Origin: Cytophagales bacterium
GTDB taxonomy: Bacteria > Bacteroidota > Bacteroidia > Cytophagales > 172606-1
Assembly (NCBI GenBank): GCA_030448185.1
Contig: JAUJNL010000009.1
Location: 1 to 64,000 of the forward strand
DNA: 64,000 nucleotides
Direction: 5' to 3'
Shown here: positions 1 through 10,587 of the stretch, piece after piece
How the letters are laid out: every line of letters starts with the position of its first letter
Position numbering within the stretch: the stretch's first letter is position 1
The notes under the pieces: model-generated
The model's input: the letters and a program-made list of their open reading frames with translations, nothing else
Database searches by the model: none
Told to the model about the DNA's origin: nothing
Translations under genes and position numbers: made by a program

Positions 1-255
1 TGCCTCCCTGAGCATAGCCTCATCGCTTGCCAGCGTACGGGGATATTTGGCTAAATCATCGGAATTGTTAAACTGGGCAGGATTTACGTAGATACTGGCT
101 ACCGTAAAGTCATTTTCCGCCCGTGATTGCCCAATCAGCGACAGGTGGCCCTGGTGTAAAGCCCCCATAGTGGGTACAAAACCATAGCGGCGTCCTTTAC
201 TGCGCTGCCCTTGCAGATAGGCTTGTAAGAGAACTTTTTGGGTAAAAATGTGCAT
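1..255 (-). CDS. panC: Pantothenate synthetase, N-terminal part (runs off window start)
   Basis: Reverse translation from ATG at 255: [82 protein letters not shown]; [16 protein letters not shown] is the PanC signature. Confidence 0.95.
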   Translation of the reverse strand, partial: MHIFTQKVLLQAYLQGQRSKGRRYGFVPTMGALHQGHLSLIGQSRAENDFTVASIYVNPAQFNNSDDLAKYPRTLASDEAMLREA

Positions 256-479
256 AGTCAGAATGGGAAAATCAAAAGGAGAATCAGGTTAGCAGGCAGA
301 CAGTTACCGGGCAACAGCCGGCAGGAAATAATCTACAGAGGAGGCTCGGTTTGAGAAAATGGGCGCAATATTACGGTTTGCATTGAAAAATCCATTCAAA
401 AGTGGTTTTTTTTTTGTAATTTTGTGCGCCCTACTATCGCGTATTGCGATTTCTGTGGTCACAACTAATCCCCAGCCGT

Positions 480-1286
480 ATGTCAAAACTTCGCATCCTT
501 TATGTTGCTAGTGAGATCAACCCCTTCTTAAAAATATCTGAAGCTGCTGATCTGTTACGTCAGCTTCCTCAGGCCATGCAGGAGCGGGGCATGGAAATCC
601 GGATTTTAGTTCCCCGGTTTGGCCTGATTAATGAGCGGAAAAACCGCCTGCATGAAGTGGTTCGGTTATCAGGGATCAACATTACAGTAGGGGATGAAGA
701 AAAACCTTTGGTCATAAAGGTTGCCTCCGTGCCAAGTGCCAAATTACAGGTTTATTTTATTGACAATGAAGATTATTTCCACCGCAAGTCCGTATTTTTT
801 GACCAGGAGAACAATTTCCACGCTGATAATGATGAGCGGGCCATTTTCTTCTGCAAAGGAGTACTGGAAACAGTAAAAAAACTGGGCTGGTCACCGGATA
901 TCGTACATTGCAACGACTGGATGACAAGTCTGATCCCGATGTATCTGAAGACAACGTACAAGAATGACCCGATGTTTAAGGATACCAAAACAGTGTTTGC
1001 GGTGTTTAATAGCTTTTTCCCCAACAAGTTTGAAGGGGATCTGCTGGAAAAAGTACGGATGCTGGATATCGAAGATACGATGCTGAAGCACCTGAAAACC
1101 GGAGATTACGTTGGATTTGTGCGAACAGGCATGCAATTTGCGGACGTGGTCGTTAAAGCTGAAGAAGACCTCGACGAAAATCTAAACCGCCTGTTTGATG
1201 AGTTTGAAGCAAAGAAAATCAATTTTGATAAGGAAGAAAAGTTCTCTGAGTCCTACTATAACCTCTATAATGAGCTTATCGGCTAA
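480..1286 (+). CDS. Glycogen/starch synthase catalytic-domain-like protein (short Bacteroidetes form next to panC)
   Basis: MSKLRILYVASEINPFLKISEAADLLRQLPQAMQERGMEIRILVPRFGLINERKNRLHEV resembles the GT5 N-terminal domain; ATG at 480 preferred over 444. Confidence 0.8.
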   Translation: MSKLRILYVASEINPFLKISEAADLLRQLPQAMQERGMEIRILVPRFGLINERKNRLHEVVRLSGINITVGDEEKPLVIKVASVPSAKLQVYFIDNEDYFHRKSVFFDQENNFHADNDERAIFFCKGVLETVKKLGWSPDIVHCNDWMTSLIPMYLKTTYKNDPMFKDTKTVFAVFNSFFPNKFEGDLLEKVRMLDIEDTMLKHLKTGDYVGFVRTGMQFADVVVKAEEDLDENLNRLFDEFEAKKINFDKEEKFSESYYNLYNELIG

Positions 1287-2616
1287 GCGTATTGCCCTGT
1301 TTTTTGCCTTAGCAATTACCTGCTTAGTAACTGCCTGTAAAGATCCCCAAGTGATTGGTCTGCCCGATCAACCCTTGGGGGTTTTTGTTACGGATACGAT
1401 TACGGTTCGTACCTCTACGGTGTACGTAGATTCGGTGCGCACCTCTTTGGCTAGTTATATGCTAGCTGGACAATATAATGATCCTGCACTAGGGGCAGTA
1501 AACGCAAACAGCTACTTCCGACCAGTTTATAGTAGTGACGCAGATACTGCTGCCCTAAATCTAGGCGAATCTCTTTCCCTAGATTCTTTAGTACTATTTC
1601 TGAATTATGACTATAGCTATGGCGATACAACTGGTAAGCAAATTGTATCAGTACATCAATTGCAGGAGAGCATGCCAAATACATTTTATAATACCAATAA
1701 AGCTCAGGAATTTGCTTATAATCCTACTCCAATAGGAAGGAAAGAGTTTCAGCCTTTTCCGAGGGCTGGGGATACCTTAAGGCTTCGTTTGGCAGATGTT
1801 GCTGGGGAGGAGTTATTAACCTACGCGGGAAAGGCAGAATCAACCTTTTTGAAGAATTTTTATGGGTTTGCCATAACGGCTGCTACTAGCAATAAAGCTA
1901 TTATAGGATATTACCCAAGTATTAATGCGGGATCTAAGCTACGTCTCTATTATAAAACAGGTGGTACGGCTAAAATCTATGATTTTCAAATAGGCCCACG
2001 TTTAAATAAAATTAAACACAATTGGCAGGGAAAGAACCTCTACGATTCACTTCCTGCAAGCCAGACTGGTGGGATGGCTTATTTACAAGCCGGCACAGGT
2101 CTAATGACTAAAGTAGAATTTCCCTACTTGCAAAATTTTAAGGAGCTAGGCAATTTAGCTATTAATCGGGCAGAGTTAATCGTACAGCCGGTAGCGGGCA
2201 CTACTGAAGGCAACTTATTCCCTCCTCCTCAGTTAACCTTATATAATACTAATCCTGCGGGTAAAATTGAGAAAGCTACTGGCTCAGATGGTGGTAGCTA
2301 TTGGTTACCTGCATTCACTGAGTTTACAAGTGCACCCCAATTAGCTGCTTATCGTTCTTCCAGCAACGCTTATTCTTTCTTCCTGAAAGATTATGTAAAT
2401 AACGTGATAGTGTGAATACGAGCTAACTCTGGCTTGTTCCTTTCTGTACCTTCTATTACCATAAATAATCTATTTCCGCCTACTCAGTCCGGCTCATACG
2501 TGCAGCCTGGTATTACTTATGAAGACATCGTAAACCGATTAGTACTAAATAGTCAAAACGGAGCCAACCAAACTATTAAGCTTAGAATCTACTATACTCA
2601 AGTGAAAGCTAATTAA
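1270..2616 (+). pseudogene. DUF4270-family lipoprotein, interrupted by an in-frame TGA at 2413-2415
   Basis: MSLSAKRIALFFALAITCLVTACKDPQVIGLPDQPLGVF lipoprotein start; ORF continues in the same frame after TGA (IRANSGLFLSVPSITINNLFPPTQSG...) to 2616; start overlaps the upstream gene. Confidence 0.7.
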
Positions 2617-2642
2617 CGTAAGATTCCTTTCATTGATTTATA

Positions 2643-2684
2643 AGAAGCCTGCTTTTAGTGAAAATAAAGCAGGCTTTATTTTTG
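2643..2684 (+). terminator. Rho-independent terminator after DUF4270 gene
   Basis: aagcctgcttt-tagtgaaaat-aaagcaggcttTATTTTT. Confidence 0.8.
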
Positions 2685-2881
2685 GATGATAGATCTAAAG
2701 AGTTGGCTTATTTTACTGAATTTAAAAGGCCGCTTGCATTCAACTGATACTTTTTTAATTTTAGCAGATATTTTTTGCCTTTTTCGTTTTAATAATGAAA
2801 ATATACTTTACCTCTTTGTAAGATTTAGTATTAATACTCAATATAATTATCGTACAGACTAATCAAATCTCCCCTTAAATT

Positions 2882-4789
2882 ATGTGCGGAATCGTTGCTT
2901 ACACTGGATACCGGGAAGCTTACCCGGTGCTGCTAAAAGGGCTAAAACGGCTCGAATACCGTGGGTACGACAGTGCCGGTATTGCTTTATTAAATAATGG
3001 CCTGAATGTGTATAAAAAGAAGGGCAAGGTGACCGGAGAGTTAGAAGTGTTTGTGAAAGACAAGAACCTGAGCAGCACCATTGGTATCGGACATACCCGC
3101 TGGGCTACCCACGGTGAGCCCAACGATGTCAACGCCCACCCGCACTATTCTTTCAATGAAAATCTGGCCATTATTCACAATGGTATTATTGAAAATTACA
3201 GTGCGCTTAAACAGGATCTTATCAATAAAGGACATGTATTTCGCAGTGAAACGGATTCTGAGGTACTGATTCACTTTATTGAAGACATTAAGGAAAATAG
3301 TAACTGTTCCCTGGAAGAAGCAGTCCGGCTGGCTCTGCATCAGGTGGTAGGGGCCTATGCTATTGTCATCATGTCTAAAGATCACCCCGATACACTATTT
3401 GCGGCGCGTAAAGGTAGTCCACTGGTGATAGGGGTAGGCAAGAATGAGTACTTTGTGGCTTCTGATGCTACCCCTATTATTGAGTACACCAATGACGTTG
3501 TCTACCTGGATGACTACGAAATTGCAGTGATTACAAAAAATAAGCTAAGTATTAAAACCATTGAGGACGTTGTAACTACGCCCTATATCCATACGCTTGA
3601 ACTGGAGCTAGAAGCTATCGAAAAAAATGGCTTTGAACATTTCATGTTAAAAGAAATTTTTGAGCAGCCTAAATCCGTCCATGATAGCATGCGGGGCCGC
3701 ATTAATGCCGACGGTGGACGTTTGGTGTTAGGGGGCTTGCGCGAATATTTAAATACTCTGACCAATGCGAAACGGGTTGTGATTCTGGGCTGTGGTACCT
3801 CTTGGCATGCCGGACTGGTGGCAGAGTATGTATTTGAGGAGTTTGCCCGCATACCGGTGGAAGTGGAATATGCTTCAGAGTTCCGCTACCGCAATCCGAT
3901 TATTAATGAAGGAGATGTAGTCATTGCAATCTCCCAATCTGGTGAGACGGCCGATACACTGGCTGCTATTGAATTAGCCAAGTCCAAAGGAGCTATCATT
4001 TTTGGTGTGTGTAACGCAGTGGGCTCTTCGATTCCGCGTGCTACTCATGCTGGCGCCTATACACACGCTGGCCCCGAAATAGGCGTTGCCAGTACCAAAG
4101 CGTTTACGGCTCAGGTAACGGTATTGACTATGATGGCTATTTGCGTGGCAAAGGCAAAAGGTACCATTACGGAAACATTATATCATGAACTGTTGGTAGA
4201 GTTAGAAACTGTTCCGGCTAAGATTCAGAAAATTCTTGATAAGCATAACCAGATCCATTACATCTCTGAAGTTTTCAAGGATGCGCATAACTTTCTGTTC
4301 CTTGGCCGGGGTTATAACTTCCCGGTCGCCCTGGAAGGTGCATTGAAACTGAAGGAAATTTCGTATATCCATGCAGAGGGTTACCCGGCGGCTGAAATGA
4401 AGCATGGCCCTATCGCCCTGATTGATGAGGAAATGCCGGTAGTGTTTATCGCGACCAAAGATAGCTCCTACGAGAAAATCGTATCCAACATTCAGGAAGT
4501 ACGTGCCCGCAAAGGCCGGGTGATTGCAGTCGTTACTGAAAAGGATGAACTCATTCAACGGATGGCTGAATTTGTGATTGAAGTTCCTCACATTCACGAG
4601 GCACTCACGCCGCTGTTGTCAGTTATTCCTTTGCAGTTACTTTCGTACTACATCGCCGTGCTGCGTGGCTGCAACGTTGATCAACCCGCAACCTGGCGAA
4701 ATCTGTCACTGTCGAGTAGTCCAAGGTGGGGTACCTTAATTGGTAGTGAAAGAATAAAAAATAAACTAAAAAGCCTAAACCGGCGCTGA
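2882..4789 (+). CDS. glmS: Glutamine--fructose-6-phosphate aminotransferase
   Basis: MCGIVAYTGYREAYPVLLKGLKRLEYRGYDSAG start; two SIS domains; C-terminal ...CNVDQPATWRNLSLSS. Confidence 0.92.
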   Translation: MCGIVAYTGYREAYPVLLKGLKRLEYRGYDSAGIALLNNGLNVYKKKGKVTGELEVFVKDKNLSSTIGIGHTRWATHGEPNDVNAHPHYSFNENLAIIHNGIIENYSALKQDLINKGHVFRSETDSEVLIHFIEDIKENSNCSLEEAVRLALHQVVGAYAIVIMSKDHPDTLFAARKGSPLVIGVGKNEYFVASDATPIIEYTNDVVYLDDYEIAVITKNKLSIKTIEDVVTTPYIHTLELELEAIEKNGFEHFMLKEIFEQPKSVHDSMRGRINADGGRLVLGGLREYLNTLTNAKRVVILGCGTSWHAGLVAEYVFEEFARIPVEVEYASEFRYRNPIINEGDVVIAISQSGETADTLAAIELAKSKGAIIFGVCNAVGSSIPRATHAGAYTHAGPEIGVASTKAFTAQVTVLTMMAICVAKAKGTITETLYHELLVELETVPAKIQKILDKHNQIHYISEVFKDAHNFLFLGRGYNFPVALEGALKLKEISYIHAEGYPAAEMKHGPIALIDEEMPVVFIATKDSSYEKIVSNIQEVRARKGRVIAVVTEKDELIQRMAEFVIEVPHIHEALTPLLSVIPLQLLSYYIAVLRGCNVDQPATWRNLSLSSSPRWGTLIGSERIKNKLKSLNRR

Positions 4790-4817
4790 ATATGATTTGG
4801 CGCCGGTTTAGGCTTTT
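4769..4817 (+). terminator. 18-bp perfect-stem hairpin overlapping the glmS stop codon
   Basis: AAAAGCCTAAACCGGCGC / GCGCCGGTTTAGGCTTTT; the left arm lies inside the glmS 3' codons. Confidence 0.8.
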
Positions 4818-4928
4818 GGGCTGATACAGCAAAAATTGAGCATTGACTATTGGGAATTTATCTATTACCACGTTAGCTTTCTGTACGGGTTACCTTTCTC
4901 TATTTCCCGTATCAATTGCCAGATACGC

Positions 4929-5088
4929 AGCAATTCCCGGTTTAGAAGATATAACTCTCTAAAAATCAACTGGTTAATAATTTACTTTTTTGTGAATTTT
5001 ATAACTAATTCATTATCAATGAGATATATAACGAGGAAAATTTGACAAGTATTTGTAAATCAAATAGTTATCCAAACCGGGAATTGCT
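4929..5088. mobile_element. MITE-like 160-bp element with 15-bp TIRs and an 11-bp direct repeat
   Basis: TIR AGCAATTCCCGGTTT / AAACCGGGAATTGCT; flanking DR GCCAGATACGC at 4918-4928 and 5089-5099; AT-rich noncoding interior. Confidence 0.75.
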
Positions 5089-5147
5089 GCCAGATACGCA
5101 GGCCTGCATCTACTATCCTCATTTCCAACATTTTAACCGTTTTTATT

Positions 5148-6068
5148 ATGCGCAAAACCGTTTTGCGTTACCTGCCTGTACTGGCAGTACTGGCTGGCCT
5201 GTGTACTTCTGCCTGTAGCAGCAAAGCAGAATATGAATCGAAAAAAATGGCTGAAGCCGACTATGTCTCCTCAACGATAGGATCTAATACCGATACTACC
5301 GCTGTAAGTAGTATAACCCAACCGGAGCGGCAGTTTGTCCGGCAAGCTGACCTGAAGTTCCGGGTAAAGGATGTAGCCCGGACCACGCACACCATTGAAG
5401 ACCTGACGGGAAAGTATGGAGGCTTTATTACTCAGAATCATCTTTCCAGTTCGGTTACGAATACTCACAGCGTACAAATCAGTGCCGACTCTCTCCTGGA
5501 AACTACCGAATATCAGGTAGAAAACAACCTGGCTCTTCGCGTACCCAACCAGCAGCTTGACCAGATGCTGCACGAATTGAGCAGCCAAGTAGATTTCATG
5601 CATTACCGGATCATTAACGCGGATGATGTAAGCTTGCAATTGTTGGAAAACAAGCTTCGGATTAATCGAAATACGGAAGCAAAGCAACGGGTGCAGCAAG
5701 CTATCGACAGTCGAGGTAAAAAACTCGGTGAAAGCCTGCAGGGTGAACAAGACCTACTGGCACTGCAAGAGCGGTCTGACGGAAATGTTATTCAAAACCT
5801 CTCCCTGGCTGATCAGGTAAATTATAGTACGGTTAAGTTGCATATCTACCAGCGTGCTACTGCCCGGCAGGAAAGAGTAGCCGCTGCGGTAGATATGCTT
5901 CCCTACGAGCCAAGCCTGCCTTCCCGATTAGCTGAAGCGTTCTTATCCGGCTGGACTATATTGGAAGCTTCGCTGATTGGCCTGGTTCAGCTTTGGGCAG
6001 TGATTCTACTGGGCTTACTGGCTTGGCTTGGATATCGCCGGTATGGCGTCCGGCTGCTGGGCAAATAG
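5148..6068 (+). CDS. DUF4349 domain-containing lipoprotein
   Basis: Lipoprotein signal (LAGLCTSACSSK), DLKFRVKDVARTTHTIEDLTGKYGGFI, C-terminal TM helix. Confidence 0.75.
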   Translation: MRKTVLRYLPVLAVLAGLCTSACSSKAEYESKKMAEADYVSSTIGSNTDTTAVSSITQPERQFVRQADLKFRVKDVARTTHTIEDLTGKYGGFITQNHLSSSVTNTHSVQISADSLLETTEYQVENNLALRVPNQQLDQMLHELSSQVDFMHYRIINADDVSLQLLENKLRINRNTEAKQRVQQAIDSRGKKLGESLQGEQDLLALQERSDGNVIQNLSLADQVNYSTVKLHIYQRATARQERVAAAVDMLPYEPSLPSRLAEAFLSGWTILEASLIGLVQLWAVILLGLLAWLGYRRYGVRLLGK

Positions 6069-6184
6069 AAAAATGTATTGTTGCAACGATGCTCCTAAAT
6101 GCAGTGGCTTTCCCTTTAGCTGCTACATTATTCCGTTTTTGGATTCCTTTTCTTTTATATCTTTTTCCGGAAAAGAATTCTCTT

Positions 6185-7096
6185 TCAGGTGGCCACGCTG
6201 CTTTTCCGTGAGTAGAGCAGGCGGTTCAGCACCGGATAAATGATTACGGCCAGCAAAATAATAAACGTGCCGAGGTAAAAGCCGGTAGTCATTCTTTCCC
6301 GTTCTCCGAAAAATAGAAAAGCCAGGATGATGCCATATACTGGCTCCATGTTAACCGTCAGGTTCATCGCAAAGGCCGAAAATTTCTTCATTAGCTCCAC
6401 TGCGGCAGCATATGCAAACACAGTACAAACCCACGAAAGCAGGGCAATGTATACCCAATCAGTTGGGGATGGGATCAGCCGAAGCGTATTACCTACCGCC
6501 ATTGTTTGCTGGTAAAAGGGCAGAAAGAGAGCCGTAGCAAAAAAAGCGCCCACCATTTCGTAGAACGTAATTACCTGCGAGTGAAATTGTTGGGTAAAGC
6601 GGCCATTGATAATGGTAAAAATCGAAGCCAGCAGCGCCGAAGCTATGGCCATTGCAAGTCCAAGCGCATGGTCGAATTCAAAGTGAAAAATTACGTATAA
6701 GCCGAAAATAACCAGCAGTCCGAGGGAAATCTCCAGCAGGCGAATGGGTCGACGCTGCGACAAAGGTTCCAGTATGGAAGTCCAGAGAGAACTGGTGGCC
6801 ATGCCCGCTAAGCATACCGAGGCAGTAGCTACCCTGGCTGCCCCAAAGAACAGAATCCAGTGCGCTGCAATCAAAGCTCCCGTTCCCAACATACCGAGCA
6901 GACGCCTTTTATTGATCAGCAGCTTTTCTCCCCTTATTTTCAATAATGCGCCTAACAATAGAAATGCCAGTAACGTACGTAAGAAAACCAGTTCTACCGC
7001 TGGTATAGAAATAAAAAGCCCCAAAATTGCCGTAAAGCCCCAAATAAGCACAATAAAGTGCAGCAGCAGGTAGTCTTTCAGGGTAGGGATTAGCAT
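6185..7096 (-). CDS. DMT-superfamily (EamA) transporter
   Basis: About 10 hydrophobic segments, N-terminal HFIVLIWGFTAILG, C-terminal VNMEPVYGIILAFLFFGERE. Confidence 0.85.
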   Translation of the reverse strand: MLIPTLKDYLLLHFIVLIWGFTAILGLFISIPAVELVFLRTLLAFLLLGALLKIRGEKLLINKRRLLGMLGTGALIAAHWILFFGAARVATASVCLAGMATSSLWTSILEPLSQRRPIRLLEISLGLLVIFGLYVIFHFEFDHALGLAMAIASALLASIFTIINGRFTQQFHSQVITFYEMVGAFFATALFLPFYQQTMAVGNTLRLIPSPTDWVYIALLSWVCTVFAYAAAVELMKKFSAFAMNLTVNMEPVYGIILAFLFFGERERMTTGFYLGTFIILLAVIIYPVLNRLLYSRKSSVAT

Positions 7097-7224
7097 TGAG
7101 CAATGAAATGGTAAACGTTGAATGCTGGATATTAAATGAATAGGTAGGCCGCCACATCCAGCTTCATTATTCCTGCTGCCTATCAGTAGACATAGAACAT
7201 TTAAAATGAAGGTTTGGCATTGCT

Positions 7225-8300
7225 CTACCGTGGTACCGTGTAGTACATGACTGTACCTACCAGCGCAAAGATGATATTAGGCAACCATACCGCCAGAATA
7301 GGATTGATGGAGCCAACCTGTGCCATCGTTTTGCTCATGATAAAGAACAGGATATAGACGAAGGCCAGCAAAAATCCGAAAGCAATCTGGAACCCGACGC
7401 CGCCACGGGATTTCCGGGCCGACACAATTACCCCAATCAGGGTCAGTATTATAATGGCAAATGGACTGGTAAACCGGACGTACTTCTCAATTTGATACGT
7501 AGCTATACCATCGTCCCCACGGCTTTTCAGTTCGGCAATAAAACGGTCTAGTTCCGGCAGGGTAAAGGTTTCGTATTGCAGGTAGTTATTCCCAAAATCC
7601 TTAGGATGCATATTAAGGGTAGTATCCATATGACTGCCTTCGATCAGTTTCTCCTGCAAACCGTTAAAAGTGCGGTTTTTGTATAACTCAAGCCGCCATT
7701 TTTTTTCGTTAGGTTGCCAGACAATACGGTTAGCCTCAATCTTTTGCTTCATCTGAGTTCCGGTGATCCACTCCAGCGTGAATCGGTAGCCGACATCATT
7801 AGAAACATCGTAGCTTTCCATATAGATATAGAGCTCCGGAGCAACCTTGCGGTGAATATTCCGGTCGGTGTTATAGTAAGTATCTTTTAAGTAACGTCTT
7901 TCAAAATCAACCCGCACTTTATTAGCATCCGGAATTACCCAGCCCGTCAGGTAAAAGATCAACCGCCGATCAGAAAAGATCCAATTATGTAGGGAACCAT
8001 CATCCGACGGAAGCTTACCCCGCTACTTAATATGGCAATAATTTCCGTACGGGCTGCTAACTGAGCCGTTACAAATACGGTGGCAATAAATACCGTAATC
8101 GGACTCAACAAGTTAGCCAGGTAGGGAATATAGTTAAAGTAATAATCAAAAATAACGGCTTTGGCGGGGGCGCTCCGCTTGATAAAGTCGTCGTTCTTCT
8201 CGGTAAAATCAATAACTACAATAATGACGACCAGAATCAAAACGACGAAAAAGAAGGCAGCCAGGAATTTTTTAAGAATGTATCGGTCGATTAGTTTCAT
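7225..8300 (-). pseudogene. LptF/LptG (YjgP/YjgQ) family permease, split by a 1-nt frameshift near 7965
   Basis: N part MKLIDRYILKKFLAAFFFVVLILVVIIVVIDFTEKNDDF...IIGSFLIGG, C part FYLTGWVIPDANKVRVDFERRYLKDTYY; GGTTGATC needs one extra T (GGT TTG ATC). Confidence 0.85.
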
Positions 8301-8598
8301 TGCGGCAGTTGAACGTTTCTTCCCATCGCGGCAAGCGTAAAGATAGGATTTTTGATCCAGTCAGGGTTGGCTTATAGCTGCACAAAAGTTGTACCGGAGC
8401 TGAATCTTTTTACTGATTCGGGTTTCCCGGCAATTAGTATTTCTGACGGATGCCTGCATTATGAATAGCCCATCGGTATCATTTTTTATCCGTTTAGAAG
8501 GAATAAAACAGCCCGCAAAAGCGGAAAAAGCGGGATTTTTTGCGTAAATTAGGAAGGACTTACCTACAACCTCTTTTCTTAAAAGGCCCGATTTATTC

Positions 8599-9627
8599 AT
8601 GCGACAAGACTATTTAAAAGGCAATTCCGACAATATGTCGGCTACGGAAAAAGAAATCGAAAAAGCCTTACGGCCGCTTTCCTTCGGGGATTTTGCGGGT
8701 CAGGATAAAGTAGTGGAAAATCTCAAAGTATTTGTACTGGCGGCTAAAGGCCGGAAGGAAGCACTGGATCACGTACTTTTGCACGGACCTCCTGGTTTGG
8801 GTAAAACTACCCTTTCTCATATCATCGCCAATGAGCTCAATACGGGAATCAAGATGACTTCCGGTCCCGTTTTGGACAAACCCAGCGACCTTGCTGGCCT
8901 GCTCACGAATCTGGATCCGCACGAAGTATTATTCATCGATGAAATTCACCGGCTTAATCCTATCGTGGAGGAGTACCTGTATTCTGCCATGGAGGATTAT
9001 AAGATTGATATTCTGTTGGATTCCGGCCCTAATGCCCGGTCTGTACAGATTAGCCTGAATCCTTTTACGTTGATCGGAGCTACTACCCGGGCTGGTTTGC
9101 TGACGGCTCCACTCCGGGCCCGTTTTAGTATCAATGCCCGTCTGGAATATTATAATGCGGAATTGCTGGCTTCCATTGTGCAACGCTCCGCCCAGCTGCT
9201 GGAGACGCCGATTCACGACGATGCCGCTTTTGAAATTGCCCGCCGGAGCCGGGGAACGCCGCGGATTGCCAACAACCTGTTGCGCCGGACCCGCGATTTT
9301 GCCCAGGTAAAAGGTACTGGAACTATTACCATACCAATTGCCGAAATGGCCCTGAATGCCCTGGACGTGGACAAAGACGGCCTCGACGATATGGACAACC
9401 GCATCCTTTCGACCATTATTGAAAAGTTTAAAGGCGGTCCGGTAGGATTATCCACCATAGCTACAGCTTGCGGTGAAGAGTCCGAAACAATTGAAGAGGT
9501 ATACGAGCCATTCCTGATTCAGGAGGGGTATCTCAAACGGACCTCCCGCGGCCGGGAAGCGACTGAGCTTGCCTATAAGCATTTAGGTATTGTTCCGCCG
9601 CAGCAGGCTGGCCGCTTGTTTGACTAA
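8599..9627 (+). CDS. ruvB: Holliday junction branch migration ATPase RuvB
   Basis: [67 protein letters not shown]. Confidence 0.97.
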   Translation: MRQDYLKGNSDNMSATEKEIEKALRPLSFGDFAGQDKVVENLKVFVLAAKGRKEALDHVLLHGPPGLGKTTLSHIIANELNTGIKMTSGPVLDKPSDLAGLLTNLDPHEVLFIDEIHRLNPIVEEYLYSAMEDYKIDILLDSGPNARSVQISLNPFTLIGATTRAGLLTAPLRARFSINARLEYYNAELLASIVQRSAQLLETPIHDDAAFEIARRSRGTPRIANNLLRRTRDFAQVKGTGTITIPIAEMALNALDVDKDGLDDMDNRILSTIIEKFKGGPVGLSTIATACGEESETIEEVYEPFLIQEGYLKRTSRGREATELAYKHLGIVPPQQAGRLFD

Positions 9628-9666
9628 AAGCCTTATTTCTTTGAAATTAGAGTGAGGTTAATTATA

Positions 9667-9711
9667 TGAAAAAGCCCATTAAAATCTTCGGGATTTTACT
9701 GGGCTTTTTTG
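9667..9711 (+). terminator. Rho-independent terminator after ruvB, UUCG tetraloop
   Basis: AAAAGCCCATTAAAATC-TTCG-GGATTTTACTGGGCTTTTTTG. Confidence 0.85.
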
Positions 9712-9781
9712 TTAATACCACACTTTGAAACTTATTTTGCGGGCCGAAGTAAAAAGGCTGAAAACCACCAATTAAACTTTT

Positions 9782-10471
9782 ATGAAAAAAATGAATTTGC
9801 AGAAATTAACCAGAGCAATCTTTCTTTCCGGAATTTTCCTCCTAAGTTGTATGGATACCAGCTTTGCCCAGCAACGGATCAGTATCGGCCCGAGAATTGG
9901 AGTGAACTTAAGTGATATGGTTGGAGATATTAATCATCATAGCATGTATCCCGGCTGGAGCGTAGGTGGGTTTATTATGTACAGTGATATCAATCACTTT
10001 GGTATCTCGGGTGATGTGTTATTCTCCCAGAAAGGTTCAAAATTTGAAAACCGTCCGGAAGTAGTAAATAAGGCCAATGTAATCTCAGACTAAAAGCACC
10101 GGATTAATTATCTTGAAATACCGTGTCTAGCACGTTACTTCTTCAATATATAGGGCCCTGTCCGTCCCAATTTGTTTAGCCGACCATCCCTAGCGTTTTA
10201 AATTGAATGCGAAGAAAAAGAGTATACTCAGAATGAAGTTAAAGTAGCTGATACGGATAACAGTGATCAATTCTCCTCAGCTAACTTAGGCGTTACGGCG
10301 GGAGTAGCCTTAAATTTTCAGGTACTGCCTAGTAAACGCATTCTGATTGATGCCCGCTATACTTACGGTCTTAATGACGTAATGCCAAAAATGAATGGGA
10401 TGCAACGGAATTCTACCATTACCCTAAATGCCGCTTACGGCTTTGGCCTCGGTAAACGGTTTAACAAATAG
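9782..10471 (+). pseudogene. Outer-membrane beta-barrel (porin-like) protein, frame-disrupted at ~10090 and ~10155-10200
   Basis: Signal peptide plus RISIGPRIGVNLSDMVGDI...; continuation in other frames NYLEIPCLARYFF ... NLGVTAGVALNFQVLPSKRILIDARYTYGLNDV...AAYGFGLGKRFNK. Confidence 0.7.
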
Positions 10472-10472
10472 T

Positions 10473-10586
10473 TATTGGGTATTAGGTACTCGGCACCGGT
10501 TAATTGATCCTTGGATTAAGAAAAAAGAGCGTTTGGAGAAAACCACTGCTTATATGACCCCGATACCGAGTACCTAATACCCAATA
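10473..10586. repeat. 21-bp perfect inverted repeat filling a convergent intergenic gap
   Basis: TATTGGGTATTAGGTACTCGG (10473-10493) / CCGAGTACCTAATACCCAATA (10566-10586). Confidence 0.85.
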
Positions 10587-10587
10587 C

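Noticed and set aside
2413-2415. TGA recoding (selenocysteine or alternative code)
   Set aside because: Many other genes use TGA as a normal stop, no SECIS-like hairpin was seen, and the window shows other consensus-type errors
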